This document shows positions 1 through 12,000 of a stretch of DNA of 64,000 nucleotides, in pieces. The translations under genes were made by a program, and so were the position numbers. The notes beneath the pieces are model-generated. The model ran no database searches. It was not told where the DNA came from and worked only from the letters and a program-made list of their open reading frames with translations. Location of the stretch: contig NGZR01000003.1 of the NCBI GenBank assembly GCA_002197995.1, positions 3,658,001 to 3,722,000 on the forward strand, given 5' to 3'. Numbering within the stretch: position 1 is the stretch's first letter; each line of letters starts with the position of its first letter. The stretch comes from Gaeumannomyces sp. JS-464. Its lineage: Eukaryota > Ascomycota > Sordariomycetes > Magnaporthales > Magnaporthaceae.

Positions 1-2303
1 AGCGGGCGCGCAAGCAGCGTATGTCAGGATTGAGCCCAGCGATGCCTCTTGGGAGGAAAGGCCGGCGCGTTGGTCTCGGCTGGGAGGTTCGCGGGGTCGG
101 GGCTGGTCTGGGCGCGACGACTCGGCCGGGAGGACGACAAGAAACTCACATTGCTCCCATACTTAGAATGCGCCCTCAAAATCCTCATGCACATTGCGGC
201 AGACGGCATCCTCGCGACAAAAAAGCCCCCCAGGGTAGCGCCCGAGAAGGTCGAGGCGAATCGGCGTGCGGGAACACTGCGCGATGGCGCTGGAGATGGA
301 GTCGGCTACTCTCGGCAGTTCTGCGCGGCGACCAAGGCGGGCAGGAAACTCGATTCGCGCGGCGCGTTACTCGCACAAAGGGGGATCGTATCTACCACGG
401 GAAAATTATAAAAACAGCCAAGACAGACTGAAGAAGAGGGCCGACAGGATCAACTCCGAGAAAACAAAAAATAAGTCAGAGGCCGTCGTCGGGGGAGAGA
501 CACTGCTCCTTTTGGGGGTATGGGGGTCATGCTGGTCATACTGGGGCATGTGTGGCGGGGACAAGCGACCACGACCACAAGCCGTCGTTGGCCGAGCCGA
601 ACCCCCTCGGGCATTCTCCGCATTCTCCGCTGGTTCGGAATCATGTTTCGGCAGAGCGAGGCTCTTTTCGGCAAGTAAATCAGCCCTCGTCAGCGCCTGG
701 AGCAACTGTGATCGATCCCCTTGCTTGAGACCAGACCCCAAAGGGAGCCACGGGGGAAAAAGCATCGGGGCACGTGATTTACCCAGCAATGAGCTAATGG
801 GTTCCTAAATCAGTAGGTAGATACCTATCCGAAAAGCTGCTAACCCGTCACAGCATTCCTAAGTTGGCGCTAGTTGGCTTTCATACACCCCGAATCAATA
901 AAACCGCCAATTCAGATTCCTGTGGACGAACTCCGGGTTGAATAATTTACCCGACCTTGCTCTCCACCCCAGCCAGCCGCAGTCCCTACGCCGATATCGG
1001 ACACAGCGCAACGGCGACCAGCCATCATGATGCCAAGATATCCTGGCAGATGCTTGGTTGCCACAGGGATACGGCGAATGCTTTGTGATAGATATGATGT
1101 GTAGGTGTAGTCACTCACCTGCAGTAGCTCAAGTAACCGAGAACGATACATGCCACCAAACCAAACCAAGCATATCGGCGTACACCAAGGCACCTAAAGA
1201 AGCAGCTAGCCCAGCCAGCCTGTCATCATTCTCTTCAGTTCATATATACGGGAGCGCTATCACCTGCCATCGTCGTGCTTCCACACGGGCAAACCCTTCA
1301 CTCCCGGCAGAGGTTTGGCCGGGGCACCTGTCCATAACATGATGGTTTTCTGTGGCTGCTTGTCCACCAATGGTCTGCATCTTGGGTACGCGTATCTTAA
1401 GGGAAGAAAGATGGGGCAGGATGAAACAAGAATGAAATAGATACCGCGGGAAAAGAAACTCCCCATGAGAGGCCGCCCCCAAAAACGATACCACCCAAAG
1501 GCCAAACTGACCATACCAGTACGCCATCCGTACGTGCTCCTAGACGACAAGAAAGAGAGAGAGAGAGAGAAAAAAAAGAAACATGCATGTGAACTTGGTA
1601 AAAGGGGGAACTAAGATAAGATATGAAGAACGATGAGTATGCAGGCAGAAGCAGGAAAATAAGACAAAAGAGTAGAGTGCCGCTCTTGCCAGTCCTTTCC
1701 AAGCGAACCTAATAAGCGGCCGAACGACGAACGAAACACATCGTACCTGCTGAGCTGTCGGAAAACTCCGAATGCATGCAGCAGCTGTCTGACCCAAAGG
1801 AGGGGGCGGTCCCTGGCTCTTGACGCGATCGAGTTAAGGAGTGATGATGTGCGTGAGGGCGGTCGTTGGGTCGCGAAAAATGTACTGGAAATACTCGGCC
1901 AAGGAATCGTAAGTGTACATGTATACTCTGTCGGTGCTGAAATGTGTGATGCCAATCACGGGCAGGTTCGTGATCGGTCTCTGCTAAAGTGCTCGGAAGC
2001 CATCCCGTATAACTCCAGAGTGCTTTCTCGAACGAGCCAAAGTGCGCTTGGGAAATGCTGAAATCGACCCCGGAGGCCCCCTCGGTATTCAGGTCTCGTG
2101 ATGCTCCCAGTCCGTAAATATGACGCTTCGTGAATGTAGTCGTTCGTTTCGAAAATGAATTGACAAACCTCCCCCAGCAGCGCCCATTCTTATGACACAT
2201 GCTCGGCAGGCAAAATGTAAAATAAAAGCCTTCCGTCTGCCTTTTCGAGCGGATGCTGTATAACACAGGAGTTGTTCGCCAGAGGTGGGAGGCGGTGGCT
2301 GTT
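1..2303. other. Intergenic, 3' flank of the RBR ligase
   Basis: No supported gene. The open frames here are short, overlap on both strands and lack recognisable domains or signal peptides. A short GA-rich microsatellite lies near 1553-1580. The part nearest 2303 is probably the 3' untranslated region of the minus-strand ligase gene. Confidence 0.6.
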
Positions 2304-4062
2304 CTAGCGACGGCTTGGGCCCGCCAGTGTTCCGATTTCTACGTTAAAGCTCCAACGGCCTGGAAATGCAGACGGGAAGTTAGTATTGAAGCCATAGTCT
2401 TTTGCTGCCATAGTGATCCATATGGAGCGAGGGCCACAAGAAAACTTACCATCAGCTAGGTTTTGGGCCGTGTCCTCGAGCAAAATCACCCGACGGCGGT
2501 TGCAGTACGCTGTCTTGTCCATGATCTCCACCTTGAGAGCCGAGTCGTTGAGCTCCGGCACGGACTTCTCAAACATTTCTGACAGGGCCTCGACCGCTAG
2601 CTCCAGGTCCTTCTGGTTGTCCTCGAATATCTCAGTCAGGTTGTTACGAGTGAGATAGTAGGCGAAGGCGTAGGTCCACTTGAGCGTCTGGCGGCACGTC
2701 TGGAGCGCCTGGGAGGCCGCGTTGAGGTACTGGACCTCGATCCACGACATGCCCGAGGCCGTCTGCAGCAGGATCATCTTCTTCTCCGTCTTGGTGTAGA
2801 TGTCCTTGTCCAAGCGGGCGGACTGCTCGTGGTTTGCGTAACGATTGTAATAGTGCAAATAGCGTTCCAGGGACAGTCGGGACTTGGCTTGCGCGTCGCG
2901 GGCGTCAGTCCCACTCTTCTCCTCGTACCGGTTGCAGTTGTACCAGCTCGTGCCGTGCTCGGACCAGACACCCATGCACATCCAGCAGAACTCGTGCTTG
3001 CATTTGCGGCATGTCATGTGGTTGCAGCCGCCGTTCTTCTCAATGGTCGAGTTGCACCGTGGGCACTCCTTGGTGTTGGCCGAGATCCAGTTGGCCGTCT
3101 CCGAGTCGTCCGCACACTTCTTGAGCCACATCTTGACCAGCTCGCAGGGGGCCGGTTGGTGATCCTTTAGGCTGCAACCGAAACAGAAGCGTGTCTTGCA
3201 TTCGCACACGACCGTGGGAACGACCTTGTGCAGATCCTTCTTCTTGACCGGGCAGTCGATGGCGTTTTGGCAGTCGGGCCCAGGGCACCACTTGAGGGTC
3301 TCCTTGTCTTCGACGTATGTCCTCTGCAGGAGCTCCTTATACCTCTCAGAGAGATTCGCAGTGACGAGGATGTCAAGCGACCGGGCGTCTATGATGCGAT
3401 GGCACCCATCGCTTGGGCACTGTATCCGGGCTGCCTCGCCCTCCTCGCGTATCTTCTGGTTGAGGTAGTGGCGATAGCAATCAACGCAGTACCTGTGGCC
3501 GCACTTGATGGCAAACGAGAGCAGCCCCTCGCCATCCTCGCAGCAGATGTCGCAACAAAAGCCAGGGATGGCTTCGAGTTTTGGCGGCCCAGACACGTTG
3601 GGGCCCAGGCCGGCAGCCTCGAGAACCTTCTTTGGCCTATCCATATAGTCTTCCATCAGTCGCTCCTTATTCCATCGGAAGTACCGCAGCAGAATTGCAG
3701 CATCCTCTTTCCGCATTTCTAGGATCATGTTGACCTCGTCAATCAGGTCATCCTGTTGCTTCTGGAGGGTTTCCGGTGTGTAGACGCTGAATGAAACATC
3801 GTAGGCAGCCTTCCTCTTGGGGACGATGTCCTTGGCAAGATCGACGTCCGGGTCAGGGTCGAGGTCGGAATCGAAGTCTGGAAGGAGAAGAGGTGGTGTG
3901 AGCGAGAAAGATCAGGACGGTCACGGAGAGACGACAGGCCAAAGACGGCTTGCTCGCGTGCGACGATCACTCACCATCGGCACCCGAAAGGTCTTCGTTG
4001 TCGCTGAGGACGTCCTCATCGCCGCTAGAGATGTTGGACATGAACTCGTCTTCTGAGTCCAT
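2304..4062 (-). CDS. RBR E3 ubiquitin-protein ligase, Ariadne family
   Basis: Three exons, 4062-3975, 3877-2450 and 2359-2304, join in frame to 523 residues. The start is the Met that opens an acidic N-terminus (MDSEDEFMSNISS). The RING1 cluster is at about residues 136-170 (CDICCEDGEG, then CGHRYCVDC), followed by an IBR domain and RING2 (ECPRCNSTIEKNGGCNHMTC). The catalytic RING2 cysteine that carries the ubiquitin thioester in this family should be Cys314, in GGCNHM. A helical Ariadne domain follows (YNRYANHEQSARLD). In established members RING1 binds the E2 and the Ariadne domain holds the enzyme inactive until a neddylated cullin relieves it. The last intron has a TACTAAC branch site. 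The frame is intact. The protein should be cytosolic or nuclear. Confidence 0.93.
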
Positions 4063-5800
4063 GGTGTTGGGCGTCGGGGGCGCGGGCTGGGGAGCAGCAG
4101 AGCCGAGTATTCTCTTGTTCGGTGCAGCCTCCTTGTCCGTTGCGGAGGATGTCGTCGCCTCAGCGGCTTTCCGCTTCCTGGTGGTGGGAGGAATCGTGGA
4201 GTTCGGGGCGCGGCTCGTCGGGGGAACTGACGAGCACACGAAAAAGATGGGAAGAGAAGAGGGGGTGAAGGGGATGAAAAAGAGGGTGGACAACCAGGAA
4301 GACTGGTCGATACAGTGTCTGGAGACTCGTCGCTCGCCGGTCTGACTGTAGGGCCGGAGCGTGGAATCGAGAGACGGGCGGCTGAACGGGCGAGTGGCAC
4401 AGAAGAGGCGGCAGGCCGAATGACGCCAAGGAGATCGGAAGGGGCCGGGCCTGAAAGAGTCACGACGACGACTTGGGTGGCGGAAGGGAGATGGGGTGGG
4501 CGTTAGGGCGGGCAGGGTTAGCGGGCGGCTGGTCAGGCAGGCAGGCAGCAGGCAGGCACCAGCGTGGGTCGGTCGTCGGCCTCAGACAAGTTGGTAATCG
4601 AGGGGAAAGCCGCCCAGCGCAGTCGTTGTTGCTGGCAGCCCACCGCACATGGAAGGGTAGGACTCGAAGGGGGGGCGGCCAGGTGGTTTCACGGGCTTGG
4701 GCAAAGGTTGGGCAAAAGATCAGGGCATGCACCACAACAAAAGATATCCCGGCGTTGAGTCGGGTTGTTGTCTGCAAGGCGGTTTCGCAGCCTGATTTGT
4801 TCTCGAAAGGGCGACGGGATGGAACGGGCCTGGCCTGGCTGGGGCGTACTTGGTGCTTGCTGGGTGCTTGGAAATGCGGGCGGGCAGCACGAACGCACTG
4901 GAGCTGGAGGTGCCAGGCAGATAGCCGTCGAGGGACCAGACATGGGCGGGCGTCAGCTCTTTGGTGCGACAAGGGCGCACTGTGCCAGCTATCTGAGCCA
5001 AAGGCTAAAAGCACTCTTACTAAGTCTGTCGGCCAACACAACCCCAGCTCGGATCACAGTGACACTGTATGATTGGCTCATTAGGCCCCGTCGGGTAGCC
5101 ATTGGGGGGGCCATCATACAAATCCCGTTTCTGGCCCAGCCCAGTGGCCCGTCATGACACGGAAGTGGGCCCCTTTCCCGCAAGTCATTCGGCTCGCGGC
5201 CAGCCCCGAAAATGTCGCGCTGTCCAACACAGAGTGCTCTGCCAGGCACGATGAAACCAGCGCTCGCTAAAAGCCAATAAGGCCGGCCTGCCCATTTGAG
5301 TGTGGCGCACCTGATGCCTCACCAGCGGCCCCGCCATCTCAAAGGTGTGGGAGCTGACCTCGAGGTCTCAAGGCTAGGACATGGGATTGTTCATCACTCT
5401 ATTCAAGGTTGCAATCTCGGTCGGATCCGAGACGGTTCTCTCCGATATCGTTGTCTTTTTGCAGGCTTAGGTTCGATATCCCTTCTTGCATGCCTACCCA
5501 AATACAGGAATGAGATGCCTTGAGTTGATAAGCGCACGTTCGACAAACCTCAATACCTAGGCAGGTACCTAGGTACCTAGGTAGGTAGTTCTGCGAGCAG
5601 GCAGGTCCTCCCTTTTCCCCAGGTACATCTACCTAATTATACAAGAAACGAAGCTTGGAGTGTGCGCCTACGTGTAACATGGGAGAAATAAATAAGACCC
5701 CGAGCTGCCCGCATAGTCTTGTTGTCTGGTCTGGTCCCATCACTGTCAAATCCAGGCCGCATCGAACCGCCATCCGGCACATACGCCTGGTGTCTGCGTT
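4063..5800. other. Intergenic: RBR ligase promoter and peroxiredoxin 3' flank
   Basis: No gene supported. Open frames on both strands are GC-driven and give low-complexity peptides. The stretch holds the upstream region of the RBR gene, the 3' flank of the peroxiredoxin gene and a block of TACCTAGG-type palindromic repeats at 5554-5588. Confidence 0.6.
5554..5588. repeat. Short tandem palindrome block, unit TACCTAGG
   Basis: Overlapping copies of TACCTAGG and AGGTACCT run through this block. Similar short blocks occur near 8227-8261 and 30800-30833, all in intergenic DNA. The function is unknown. Confidence 0.7.
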
Positions 5801-6599
5801 TTAACCGAGAACCTTGTCCGCCATGGAAACTATTGCCGTGGATGAGGCTGGGTCAGTAGGAGGAGCTCCGAGGGATACCCAAAGGGTAAAAAAACGGACC
5901 GTTGGTTCCAGTGCTATCGGGCTCGACGTGCGCCGACTTGACCTTGCCATCCTCGATAACGAGAGCATAGCGCTTGCTCCGAGGGCCGCCGAAGATGGCG
6001 GTCCCGTCGAAGTCGAGCTCCAGTGCCTTGGTGAAGGCCGCCTGCGGGTCGCCGAGGAACCGGAACTGCAGAGTTCGGAGACGTCTTAGTCCAGCGCCGT
6101 CCTTTTGCATCATGCCAAAAAGTGAGCGGATTCGAAGGATCCTTGGAACTTACCCCGGTCTGGCCAGCTGGGTCCATCTGCTGGGGCCCAAGCCTTCATA
6201 CTGCGACGCCACAGACGATGTTGAGTTAGCGAACAAACGCCGACACATGCCTCCAGATCGGGAAGCCAGGCGGAAAGCAGCTTACACAAAGGCGTCATTG
6301 ACCGATACCACGAAGACCTGGCCAGCGTCCTTGATCTTGGGATGGTTGATGTACGAGGGAATGTGACTGCTGGAGCAGCCGGGTGAGAAGGCGGCGGGGA
6401 CGCCAATGATGATGCCGTCCTTGAGAGAGAACTCGGAGGCCAGGTTGACCTTGTTGCCGGGAGAGTCCTCGACAAGCACCCCAAGGTCCGGCACGGCCTC
6501 GCCGACCTTGACAAAGGCAGGGCGCGTGGTGTGGAACCCGCGGGCCGACCGGGCGGCCATCGCCATCGCTGGCTTGAAAGCCCTCATTCTGAGCGCCAT
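5801..6599 (-). CDS. Peroxiredoxin, Prx5/AhpC-TSA type, probably mitochondrial; frame broken in exon 2
   Basis: Exons 6599-6286, 6200-6154, 6065-5900 and 5829-5801. The enzyme reduces peroxides through a peroxidatic cysteine, here Cys75 in PAAFSPGCS. The Arg- and Ala-rich, acid-poor N-terminus (RSARGFHTTRPAF) looks like a mitochondrial presequence. Later parts match the family well: VVSVNDAFV, RFLGDPQAAFTKAL, AIFGGPRSKRYALVIEDG and a short last exon ending MADKVLG. The exon lengths sum to 556 bases, one too many. Exon 2 begins MKAW in frame with exon 1, but the expected continuation (QMDPAGQTG) is in the next frame. One extra base in the GGGGCCC run at 6183-6189 explains this. An in-frame alternative, donor at 6287 and acceptor just before CAGATGG, would delete the conserved VMKAW segment. 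Expected length after correction is about 184 residues. Confidence 0.85.
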
Positions 6600-7884
6600 G
6601 TTCCTGTTTTGCGGTTAATTGCTGCGCTGGCCGTGAAAGCGGATTGATTCCTCAGATGTTGGTTGCGTTTTGGATTCGCCGCGACGTCTCGACGGATCCT
6701 AGCGATGCGAATTTTCGGTGACATCACAGCCGCCATCCCAACACGACGGGCCACATAGTGTGCTTGGGCCATCTCCTACTGTACCCTGTCCGCCACTGCA
6801 TATCACACCTGCTCCGATTAGGTGTATTTCCTCCCATTTGCAAAGCCGGTTGTTATCAAATCACTGGAGGCTTGATCCGACCCCTAGCTGTCGGTACCCA
6901 TTGTGCCCTTCTCGGTACATCCACAGACAGGGCTGGTGGCACTTTATGCAAGGAGCCAAGTCGCCCGCTTCCAATTGCTCAATTAGTGGTACGCACTGCC
7001 AGCCAGCAACGCTGACGGACTTGAACGGCGCTCTGGCACCATGTCCCCGCGCGGACCCAACACGATGAAGTTTCTCAACTTCGACATGGAGTCGGATATC
7101 ATTTTTCACGGCAAACCCAAAGGACGCAATCCCGCCGTACACCCGATGGCCGGTCGTGATACAGCCTTGATCATTCTTCCTCTTCTTGAAAATGTCGATC
7201 AACCTTTCTTGACATCTCGCGGGATCAACCGGCCATCATCGTACCCATAGCTCGACGGCTTTCTGCACATAGGTAGGTCGGAAAGGCCAGTTGATAGGGA
7301 TCCCGGTCGCAATGGCGAGCCGAAGGGGAGCAGACGACACGCTTACACCCCCTCCATGGAATTGCTCCACGCCGCTGATAATGCCGACACTAACTTTGGA
7401 GTACGCTGTCCAATGGTACCATGGCTCGGTATTGCACCTCCGGCGTCGAGCCGGTATACGGGCGGTCAAACTTAATCGCAAAGTCTTGCTCCGGCAGCAT
7501 AACGGATCGGTCTGATGCTATGAACAGAGTGTCCAGCGTCCCAATTCTGTATACCTACACCTTTGGACCATCACCCCTGAACCATGCGACCACTGCGGGG
7601 TGCAGTCCCGAATCTTCTCAGGTTTTGTCTGAATGACAAAGTCACTCGTGGTGATGTTGCTGAGATGCCTCCGCCTGGGCGCGGAGATCGCGGGGGAGCG
7701 GGCCGATATCGCCTTCCCGGGGTTCCAAAAGACGGTTGGGTTCAGAGGTAGGAACCCGTTGTGGGTGGTGGGCTGATCGACCTCCAGCTATCCGTCGTCG
7801 GCTCTTGTCGGGCCGTCGCTGTCTTGGGAGTCAAGCATTCCGCAAGAACGGGATCTGGCTGGAAGCTCGTCCACGATTTTGTCC

Positions 7885-7909
7885 CGTGTGCGTGTGTGTG
7901 TGTGTGCGT

Positions 7910-7957
<48 letters not shown>

Positions 7958-7963
7958 CGCGCA
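7885..7963. repeat. GT/CA dinucleotide microsatellite
   Basis: An almost pure GT run of about 75 bases with a few GC interruptions, ending in GTGCGTGCGCGC. Its length is likely to vary between isolates. Confidence 0.95.
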
Positions 7964-8914
7964 CCTCGGGTTACAGTCGGATAGTAGGCTTATCGCGGGA
8001 CTGGCTAAAAAGATCTGGTTGGGTGGTGCGGAAAACGATTCGAGCGCGCACTGTCCTTCTTGCCCAGCCTTCTGACGCAACATCGTTCAGCCCAACATCA
8101 TAAGAGTTCTCAACGACTAATCCGGAACTGAAATTTTTTGAAGCGAACAACTTTGGGCATGCACGCATGTAAAAAGGGTTCTGACGCCTTCAAGCTCGCA
8201 GATCCGCAAGCAGAAGTAAGTACGGTATCTACCTAGGTAGGTGGGTACTAGCTACCTCCCGAGGGGCCATAGATTTTGATAAACGAACTTCGTTCTCTAG
8301 GTATTCAGACACGATTCAAATTCACGTTTAGCATCGCCCCTGGCACGAGCTAACAAGCTAACAACCGCACAAACAAATGAACTACTTAGAACTCGCACGA
8401 TACTAGAACCTGTCACCCTCCTTTTGTCCGGGGTTTGAGCCGCGGGCATTTGGGAGTTCGATGATGCATATGCCCATGCAAGAGCTGATAGGCCGGCTGG
8501 TCAATATCAGCTGCCGCAAGGATTTACTACCAGCTGCCCTGTTTTTTTTTTCTTTCCTAATGGAATCTTTTCGAATTTGAACCATTAGTGGGTGGGCGGT
8601 ATCAACCGCTTATTGGGGCAGCCGGAATTCGCTCCAGAGCTTGAGCGTTCGAGATTCAATTTTACGCCAGGTTGGGCACTCCTGTGTCGTCCATTGAGAG
8701 AGAAGTGAATCCAACCGGGGTCGAACATGTCAGCAAATGCAGCAACCCTCATGGCATCGTGCAGCAAAGCAAATCACTGGTTAAATCATGCAAGCGGTAC
8801 TTGGCGGCGGCAATGGATTTGGGCCGCCCGTTCCGCAGTTGTAAACTTCAAAGCCGATAAGTGCAACATCAGGATGGGAAGGGTGGGGATTGGGACAAGG
8901 CTTTCGTTTTGGGG

Positions 8915-8920
8915 TATAAA
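8915..8920 (+). promoter_or_regulatory. TATA box of the P-loop ATPase gene
   Basis: TATAAA lies 168 bases upstream of the ATG at 9088. A CT-rich stretch between them would form the leader. Position and sequence are suggestive only. Confidence 0.4.
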
Positions 8921-9087
8921 GAGTGCTGAACCCTTTCGCAGAAAAGGGGATGGGAGGCTCTCAAGCTTCCAAGCCTTCCCTGGCTTCTTCAAGCATCACC
9001 TCGACAACTGACAACTGCCTCTCCCCTCTCTCCCTTCCCGGGAACCTCGGGATAGGCCCCTATCAACACCTTGCAACTATAGGAATC

Positions 9088-12000
9088 ATGGACGTACTCT
9101 CTATCCCCGAACTTGACCTTGAGCGGCGAGGTTCCCTGTGGCCAGTACAAAGTCGCCTCTGGCGAAGTGCTTTCAGTCCATGCGCCGTGTGGCGGCACCG
9201 TCGAGAGCCAGCACTGGTTTGATTCCGGAGTATGTCTTCAACCGTCATATTTCAACTTTAACCCGTGCGTACCAGCTAATACATTCTCACCAATGCAGCC
9301 ACTCCCCAAGCGGCTCATTGACCGCATCAGCCGTGTCCAGCTCATCACCAACTCCCATGATCAGGGGCACGCAAGTGACCCCTCTGAGGGTAATTGGGCG
9401 TGGTTTGAGCTTGGTATCAGCGACAGGTCTAGCCACAGTGAGGAGAAACGACGTTGGATGAGCCACGAGAATGCCTTCTTGACTAAAGAAAGCGAATGGG
9501 TACGTTCTATCAACTTCCTGGCCCTCGACCTCAATCTGAGTTTAGAACTTTATGACTGGTTATCATCATCACGTAGCGCGAGGGAAGGGTTTTCGATCGA
9601 GATCACAACCTGCTCAAGTCCCTTCGGGTAAGCCTTTTTGCCAGTGGCCCTTAAAAGTGAACTTTTACTAACACTGTCACTATCCGAAGGAGAATGGATA
9701 TGATCGCATAGAAGTACGGTCGTGCGCCTGTTTCGCGGGCTGGAAACTCCATGCGACCTGGGGATGCTTGGTTTTCGATATCGGTTGTGAACCATGTAAG
9801 AACCACGCGACCTGGCTGAAAGCTCGTTCATTGCAAGGTAATTAACAAACAAACCAGTGATCACACAAAACCCGCGCGGCCATCTTCAGGGCACACTTGC
9901 CACGTACCGCGGTGTAGCCGTTTTCGGGATCAACGCGCCCACGGATGAAGTACTCCAAGGACACCCAGGCTGGGAGGAGGCTTCGTATTCAGGCGATCAG
10001 GGCAGCGGGAAGGCGGCCAAAGAAGGTGGCCGGCCTGAAATCATCATCTACAAAGCTGCATCGCTGACAGACGCCCGAGAGTTCGAATCACGGCATGGAT
10101 ACGGCCACCGCCTTCTGGCCGTGATCGAGGCGGATGGGCCGGCCTCCGGAAGAAACCCACGTCTCTCGTGGGACGAGGTTGTGGAAGAGTTTGGGGTCTG
10201 GCAAAACGAGAAGTTCCACGTCCTCATTCGAATCGGTCACGAAGGCGCGATTTACCAAGACCCGAGGAGGAACGCCGAAGGGGACGCCGAAAGGGGACGC
10301 CAGGCTCTCATCTTTGAGCCGCAGAATGTCGAAGGCTACTTCGAGTCCTCTCTGAGCCAGCAGAGTGAGGAGGCCCAAACAAGGCTCAAAAACAACCTGG
10401 ACGCCGCCTACATTGCTGGTCTGGTGGCCTCGCTGGCGAAAGAGTCCGCCCTGTCCCTCGAGAAGCTCTGCGAAACGCAGATGAAGATAGCCGCGCGGAC
10501 TGCTCTGCGCTGGTCCCGACGCTATGCAGCATCCAAGCTCGGAAAACTACAACCGGGCATGGCCTCCTGGCACAACATGAAGCTGGAGATAGCCGAGGAC
10601 CGGTGCTGGTACCCACCCGGCTCATTGGAGAGAAAGGCGGCTCTTTGGTTTTCCGAAGCCTCCCCTATCGCCCCATCGAGCAGCCGCGTGTGACATTGTG
10701 GAAGGCGTTTGGCCGGATATGCTGGACTTCGTGCCGACTGCCCGCTTCGATAAGCTTGTGACGGCCGACAGAGACGAGATCGTCCAGTTCCGCAGGATTG
10801 CCCGTGCGATCGAGGAGTATCTGTACCAGGGCATGCAACGCCCCAGGCCCCTCTCCGTCGCTGTGTTTGGCCAGCCTGGCGCAGGCAAGTCCTTCGGCGT
10901 AAAGCAAGTCATCCAATCAATTATGGGAAAGCAGAAGCAGAAAACCGGGCTGCTGGAGTTCAATCTCTCTCAGTTTCAAGATGAGTCGGACCTCGACGCG
11001 CTGTTTGAGACCATCCAAGACAGCGCCATGTCGGGCAAGCTCCCCGTCGTCCTCCTCGACGAGTTCGACGCCACTTTCCGCCGTCAGTCCCTCTATTGGT
11101 GAAGCACTTCCTGCGTCCCATGCAAGACGGTTTCTGGAAGCCGAGAAACCACGACGAGAATCCGCGCCGACTGGGCCGCGGCATCTATGTCTTCATCGGC
11201 GGCACGGCCAAGACGTTCGCCGAATTCGAAAGGCCCCAAGTCGCTCATCAAGCTACTCAAGGGCCGTCGTCCAGGGAGGATGGCTCAAGCGCCGTGCCTA
11301 CCGACCAACCTGGAGCTACGCATGAGAGTCAAGAGGACCAAACGCCCGCGGAACGCCTTCAAGGTATATGGGGTTTCCTTAGCCCTCTACTCGGCACCAT
11401 TGGGAAGCCGGTATATTTCTCGATTTCCCCTTCGACCCAGTACTACGATCTCGTCAAGCTCTTCTACAGTATCAGGAAGAGCACAGACGCCACGAGCCTT
11501 CCCGTTGTCTTCTTCGAAAACTTCGACACCAACTTGGGCTTGGAGCGGCTGGGGTGGCTGAAATATTTCCTGGCCCCCATGCAAGACGGCACCTTCACCG
11601 ACAAGGGACACGTCCGTCCTCTCGGCCGTGCCATATTCGTGTTTGTCGGAGGGGACCCGGACACGGCCCAGTCTTTCCTCAACTGTCAGAGCGCGCCCGC
11701 CGACTTTCGGGAAGCTAAAGGCCCCGACTTCGTGAGCCGACTTCGCGGGTACGCTTGGACGACGGGCGTGGATGGCGGTCCCTGGGGCACATGATCCAAA
11801 GATACAAGGATGGAGACGAGTTCAGGCCTCTCTCGCTGGGCATCTTCCCAAAGCAAGGCGGCGCGCGCCACGACCGTTCCAAACCGGACAAGGTCAGGGA
11901 GGCTTCCGCCGAGCACGTGCGTGACCAGTCCGTCAGCATCTGGGGGCCCAACAAGGTGGACGACCGGGACGACATGTTTGTCATACGACGCGCCATCTTG

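Larger units (their letters stand above)
6600..9087. other. Intergenic, 2.5 kb, with a GT microsatellite
   Basis: No gene supported. No long frame shows a domain, and no convincing tRNA was found despite a few T-loop-like strings. It holds the peroxiredoxin promoter next to 6600, a long GT microsatellite (7885-7963), TACCTAGG-like repeats (8227-8261) and, at the right end, a TATA box serving the P-loop ATPase gene. Confidence 0.55.

Noticed and set aside
1709..2266. 185-codon minus-strand frame next to the RBR ligase stop codon
   Set aside because: No domain; position fits 3' untranslated sequence of the ligase gene.
8403..8767. tRNA-like strings (GTTCGA-type loops)
   Set aside because: No matching acceptor, D or anticodon arms could be folded around them on either strand.
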